A stretch of DNA of 64,000 nucleotides from Adiantum capillus-veneris (lineage: Eukaryota > Streptophyta > Polypodiopsida > Polypodiales > Pteridaceae): assembly GCA_014529385.2 (NCBI GenBank), contig CM043959.1:12061309-12125308 (forward strand), written 5' to 3'. How positions within the stretch are numbered: position 1 is the stretch's first letter; every line of letters begins with the position of its first letter. Shown here piece by piece: positions 60,061 through 64,000 of the stretch. The position numbers and the translations under genes are program-made. The notes beneath the pieces were generated by a model. It had not been told where the DNA came from and ran no database searches. It was given only the letters and a program-made list of their open reading frames with translations.

Positions 60061-60406
60061 GAAATCATAGTCGTCCTCGACTATGAGGTAGAAGAGATAA
60101 AGTCTTAGTCATTAGTCAATCGTACTTAGCGGGTAAAGGATCCCTTTTTACCCTACGACATCTTTCCAAGATGGATGACTAATCCATTTGGTGCTTGGGA
60201 GACATAGCTGCCGCAAGCATGTCTGCTCTTTAGTCCATTTCATTCTCCCAAAGTAGAGTGACAAATTCTACTTGGTGTTTGAGAGACGTCGTCATCACAA
60301 ACATGATTCTAAGCATGCATACTAGTTAAATTTGTGCACAATTAAAAAGAGGACTAGTCATATAAGACAAAAACATGAGTTATTTAAAAGAAATTTGTAC
60401 ATTTGC
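60061..60406 (-). other. 3' untranslated part of the gypsy element
   Basis: Between the pol stop codon and the polypurine tract; no coding frame. Confidence 0.6.
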
Positions 60407-63400
60407 TTACTCTAATGTAGCATTGTAAGCATTGACAAGGTTCATACTATCCTTAAGTTGTACTCCTTGCATCCATTTAGCATCTTCAAAAGGATAATTT
60501 TTGAACTTAATAAGATACCGTCGGATAATCTTACCATGTCGTAGTACCTTGTCTTCATGCCGAAGGATAGCTTCGGGTTGTAGCACCTCTTCTTGGTCTT
60601 CAACTTCGGGAGGGTCTTCAATAATTGGTTCAATTGGTGGCTCTCCTTTGTAGGGCTTAAGTAAGCTTACATGAAAGGCATTGTGTATAAGCCAATGGTT
60701 GGGCAACTTGAGTTGATAAGCCATCTCATTGATAGGCTTCAAGATTTGGAAAGGACCATAGTATCTTTTTGCTAGTTTAGCATAATACTTTTGATGGCCC
60801 GTAGGATTTTTGCCCGTCGTTTGCCTTAATCGAGCCTTAGGAAACTTGAGTAAGACCCAATCTTTTTCTTTGAACATTAAGGCTCTTCTGTGCTTATCAG
60901 CAGCAGCTTTTTGCCTTTGTTGAGAGATGGCTATAGCCTCCCTAATCTTTTGAAAAGATTCTTGTAGGTCACGGCTATACTCATCGGCGGCGAAGATCTT
61001 CCCATGTACTTTCAGTAGCAAGGGACTTTTAGGTCTTCCTTCTATGATCTCGAAAGGTGCTTTGCCCGTAGAAGTATGTACAGTATTACTGTAGGCATAC
61101 TCTACTAGCGGTAAATACTTTTCCCATTGTGAGCGTTGATCTACTTCGGTAACATAAGTCTTGAGTAGATCGAGTATCGTAAGATTGGCTATCTCACTTT
61201 GGCCATCCGTTTGTGGGTGATAGGCCGAAGAGAAATTCAATCTTGTTCCTAGATTTTCAAAGAGACCTTTCCAGAAATTACTGGTCATTCTAGGATCTCT
61301 ATCTGACACGATGGATGTGGGTAATCCATGGTGTTTGAAAATCTGAGATATGAAGAGAGTTGCCATTTGATGTGCCTTAATAGTCTTTTTGACAGGAATA
61401 AAATGTGCTTGCTTGCTAAACCTGTCGACTATTGTCCATATTCCTATATTCCCATGGATAGACTTGGGTAATCCAAAGATGAAATCCATGGATATACTCT
61501 CCCATGGTGAATTTGGAATAGGCAATGGCTGGAGTAATCCAGGTTGCCTCCCTCTATCATACTTGGTCTTTTGGCATACTACACATTTTGAAACATACTC
61601 TTGTATGTCCACTTTCATGGTAGGCCAATAGAAATACGTCTCTACTCCTCGGAGAGTAGGTTGAATACCTCTATGCCCTGCATATGGAGGAGCATGGGAT
61701 TCATACATAACCTTCTCATGAAGGGAATGGGTAACACATAGCCTATTGCCGTGGAGAAGATAACCATCCTGCAAGGTGAATGGTTCCTCTTTCTTCCCCA
61801 AAGCAAGGGCTGACATTATGTCTCTAAAGTCAGGGTCAGTAGCATACTCATCTATCATAGAGGATAGATCATTGTGAGTAGCTATAGACACCGCATTAAC
61901 TTTTGGTCGTCGTGAAAGTGCATCGGCAACTTGATTGTGCTTACCAGCTATGTGAGCAATATGGAAATTAAATTGCGAAAGAAAATTTGCCCACCTCATT
62001 TGTTTGTCGGAAAGATTGGTTTGCGTCATGAAATACTTGAGACTTTGGTGGTCGGTTCGTAGGATAAATGGAGTCCCCAATAGGTAGTGCTTCCATGTGT
62101 CTAGGGCATGTAGAACAGCTAAAAGCTCTTTTTCATAAATGCCCAAGACTCGTTCATCACCATTGAGCCTTCGGCTCTCATATGCTATGGCATGCCCTTC
62201 TTGAAGCAAAACCGCTCCAAGGCAATCACCACAAGCATCACATTGGACCTCAAATGGCTTTGAGAGATCCGGAAGCACGAGTACTGGTTGGGAAGTAAGC
62301 TTCTCTTTGAGTTTTTCAAAAGCATTTTGCTCCTTAGCAGTCCATACAAACTTAACGTTCTTCTTGGTTAAGTCGTGTAGTGGTCCTGCTACTTGAGAGA
62401 ATTTTGCTATGAAGCGTCTATAGTATGCACACATACCAATAAAGCTTCTTAGCTCATGTAGATTCCTTGGGTTAGGCCATGAGTTTATTACCTCTAACTT
62501 TGATGGATCCATACGAATACCATCGTGAGAGATAATATGGCTTAGATATTGAATCTCTTGAAGGAAGAATTCACTTTTCTTTTGGTTGAGAAAAAGTTTG
62601 TTCTCCCTCAAGGCTTGAAAAATCACTTGGAGATGTTGCTTATGTTCCTCCAAAGACTTGGAGTAGATGATGATATCATCGAAGAACACTCCAGTGAATT
62701 TTCGATATGGTCTAAAAATTTTCTCCATCAAACGATTGAACGTAGCTGGTGCATTAGTCAAGCCAAAAGGCATGACTAGATATTCATAAAGACCAAATGT
62801 TGTGCGAAACGCGGTCTTTAAGATATCCTCATCCACTATCCTTATTTGATGATAGCCACTCTTAAGGTCAATCCTACTGAAGTAGGTAGAGCCTTGTAGC
62901 TTATCAAACAGATCTTCTACCCGAGGTACGGGAAATCTGTTTTTGATAGTGATATGGTTTAGTGCTCGATAGTCCACACACATACGGTATGTACCATCTT
63001 TCTTTTGCACTAAAAGGACTGGAGAACAAAAGGGAGAGGAACTAGGCCTCACCATCCCTTTGTCTACCAGCTCTTGTACTTGCCTCATGATCTCCTCTTG
63101 TTGAGCTTGTGAGACTCGATAAGGAGGTTTGTTAGGCGGTGAGCTTCCTGGAAGGAGCTCAATACGATGGTCATCATCCCCTCGTTTTGGAGGTAGGTCC
63201 ATAGGGATATCATCGATGAACACATCTTGGAATCCTTTTAGAAAAGTAGACAAGTCTAACTCTTCTTGATTCCTATCATTTTCATTTGATGAAACATTAT
63301 TAGCTTTTAGAGACTCTTTGACATAAATCATGTACGCAGAAACTGAGCTCTTCATTGATTTATCAAAAGAAAGAGGATTTACAAGTGGAATAGTGCGACC

Positions 63401-64000
63401 ACGCTCACTAGCATCTATATACATGTTCTTTCCCCTGTAGGTGAAGTAAATTCTCCTTTCAGGGAACTTCATGTTGGCAGCCATGCGATCAAACCATGGT
63501 GCCCCTAGGATAACATCCTGATGTTGGAGGGGAGAGATGAAGAAGTCTTCTTTGTCGACATAGCTTTGGACATGAAGCCTCAACTTCCCAATCAAGGGAG
63601 TAACGGAGGCTTGTTGTCCCTTGAAAGCTGCATCAGCTGTTACTATATCTCCCATCTCAAAAGCTTGAATGCCCAACTTGGTGGCCAACTCTATTGATAT
63701 GAAGTTGAGAGTAGAGCCAGGGTCAAACAAGATGAAGGCATCATGCTCTCTTACCTTTCCCCAAGCATAGGAGAGTGATGATCCTTTGCAATGAGCATCC
63801 TCTTTTGGAGCTTCGATGGTGGAAGCCCTAGGAGTCTCATTGCGAGTATTCTTCTTGGGGCAAGAACGATAGCCATGTCCTTCCTCCCCACACTTGAAAC
63901 ACTTATGGTCCTTGCGAAAAGCTTCAAGCTCTTCAGGAGAGAGTTTGTTTTTACCTTTGTAAACTCCCTTCTCCTTGGACCGATTGTTGTTGTTGTTGTT
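60407..64000 (-). CDS. Ty3/gypsy Gag-Pol polyprotein (chromovirus), 5' end outside the window
   Basis: Frame open to the right edge: about 1197 codons seen. First come a Gag zinc knuckle CFKCGEEGHGYRSC (about 63910-63870), then the protease. Numbering from the Leu/Met-equivalent at 63730: protease FDPGSTLNFI (D3; Pro after Asp is unusual); reverse transcriptase with D288 (SRIDLKSGYH) and VFFDD (D351, D352); RNase H with D498, E535, D560; integrase zinc finger H679, H686, C716, C719; catalytic D749, D810, E846 (D-D35-E); C-terminal chromodomain about 1053-1090 (YLIKFKNYPFEDAKW). The chromodomain places it in the chromoviruses, where it can guide insertion to marked chromatin. No stop or shift seen, so recently active. 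Confidence 0.93.
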   Translation of the reverse strand, partial: NNNNNNRSKEKGVYKGKNKLSPEELEAFRKDHKCFKCGEEGHGYRSCPKKNTRNETPRASTIEAPKEDAHCKGSSLSYAWGKVREHDAFILFDPGSTLNFISIELATKLGIQAFEMGDIVTADAAFKGQQASVTPLIGKLRLHVQSYVDKEDFFISPLQHQDVILGAPWFDRMAANMKFPERRIYFTYRGKNMYIDASERGRTIPLVNPLSFDKSMKSSVSAYMIYVKESLKANNVSSNENDRNQEELDLSTFLKGFQDVFIDDIPMDLPPKRGDDDHRIELLPGSSPPNKPPYRVSQAQQEEIMRQVQELVDKGMVRPSSSPFCSPVLLVQKKDGTYRMCVDYRALNHITIKNRFPVPRVEDLFDKLQGSTYFSRIDLKSGYHQIRIVDEDILKTAFRTTFGLYEYLVMPFGLTNAPATFNRLMEKIFRPYRKFTGVFFDDIIIYSKSLEEHKQHLQVIFQALRENKLFLNQKKSEFFLQEIQYLSHIISHDGIRMDPSKLEVINSWPNPRNLHELRSFIGMCAYYRRFIAKFSQVAGPLHDLTKKNVKFVWTAKEQNAFEKLKEKLTSQPVLVLPDLSKPFEVQCDACGDCLGAVLLQEGHAIAYESRRLNGDERVLGIYEKELLAVLHALDTWKHYLLGTPFILRTDHQSLKYFMTQTNLSDKQMRWANFLSQFNFHIAHIAGKHNQVADALSRRPKVNAVSIATHNDLSSMIDEYATDPDFRDIMSALALGKKEEPFTLQDGYLLHGNRLCVTHSLHEKVMYESHAPPYAGHRGIQPTLRGVETYFYWPTMKVDIQEYVSKCVVCQKTKYDRGRQPGLLQPLPIPNSPWESISMDFIFGLPKSIHGNIGIWTIVDRFSKQAHFIPVKKTIKAHQMATLFISQIFKHHGLPTSIVSDRDPRMTSNFWKGLFENLGTRLNFSSAYHPQTDGQSEIANLTILDLLKTYVTEVDQRSQWEKYLPLVEYAYSNTVHTSTGKAPFEIIEGRPKSPLLLKVHGKIFAADEYSRDLQESFQKIREAIAISQQRQKAAADKHRRALMFKEKDWVLLKFPKARLRQTTGKNPTGHQKYYAKLAKRYYGPFQILKPINEMAYQLKLPNHWLIHNAFHVSLLKPYKGEPPIEPIIEDPPEVEDQEEVLQPEAILRHEDKVLRHGKIIRRYLIKFKNYPFEDAKWMQGVQLKDSMNLVNAYNATLE

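Larger units (their letters stand above)
58423..64000 (-). mobile_element. Ty3/gypsy chromodomain retrotransposon, right part outside the window
   Basis: Minus-strand element: 3' LTR 58423-60047, PPT 60048-60060, pol ending at 60407 and open to the window edge. Its left end lies inside the copia GAG-pre-integrase coding region. The left terminus could be 58423 (TGTAAT, pairing with ATGACA at the other end) or 58435; I prefer 58423 because the ends are inverted matches. Confidence 0.8.

Overview
The window reads as a plant nuclear genome segment, most likely a fern or other seed-free vascular plant. It holds long LTR retrotransposons of both superfamilies (Ty1/copia and Ty3/gypsy with a chromodomain), primer-binding sites of plant type, long AG/CT and GT microsatellites, and very large decayed arrays of PLS-type pentatricopeptide (PPR) repeats. 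The PPR consensus ([20 protein letters not shown], then [12 protein letters not shown]) is the style I associate with fern and lycophyte PPR families; that assignment is an inference. I noticed no tRNA, rRNA or CRISPR array, and no intact single-copy host gene.

Left part (1-36814): a large tandem segmental duplication. Each unit carries, in + order, an unrecognised minus-strand gene-like block (exon-like pieces), a minus-strand retroelement remnant (gag fragment, tRNA-iMet primer-binding site, long LTR-derived sequence), a microsatellite, a plus-strand PPR pseudogene array, and an AT-rich spacer. Copy A (1-23504) is about 23.5 kb, copy B (23505-35831) about 12.3 kb, and copy C (35832-36814) is cut off. 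Copy A is longer for two main reasons: a 5638-bp copia element sits in it, with 5-bp target-site duplications and the matching empty site still present in copy B; and its PPR block contains three large tandem units where copy B has one.

Middle part (36815-50449): copy C ends at what looks like a plant gypsy 5' LTR with a tRNA-Asp-like primer-binding site. Beyond it lies a 7.5-kb element with about 2.3-2.4-kb LTRs and no reverse transcriptase. It encodes a gag-like protein and an unfamiliar acidic protein. A second, older and truncated member of the same family lies just to the right on the opposite strand. The LTRs of both carry captured PPR-gene fragments. This non-autonomous family is the best candidate for something undescribed.

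Right part (50450-64000): a decayed plus-strand gag region is interrupted at 54880 by a minus-strand copia element with an uninterrupted pol frame. That frame stops abruptly at 58422, where the 3' LTR of a minus-strand chromodomain gypsy element seems to begin. The gypsy pol frame is open to the right edge of the window. The layout suggests three layers of nested insertions. Nothing here forms an operon or pathway; the logic is duplication, transposon nesting and gene decay.
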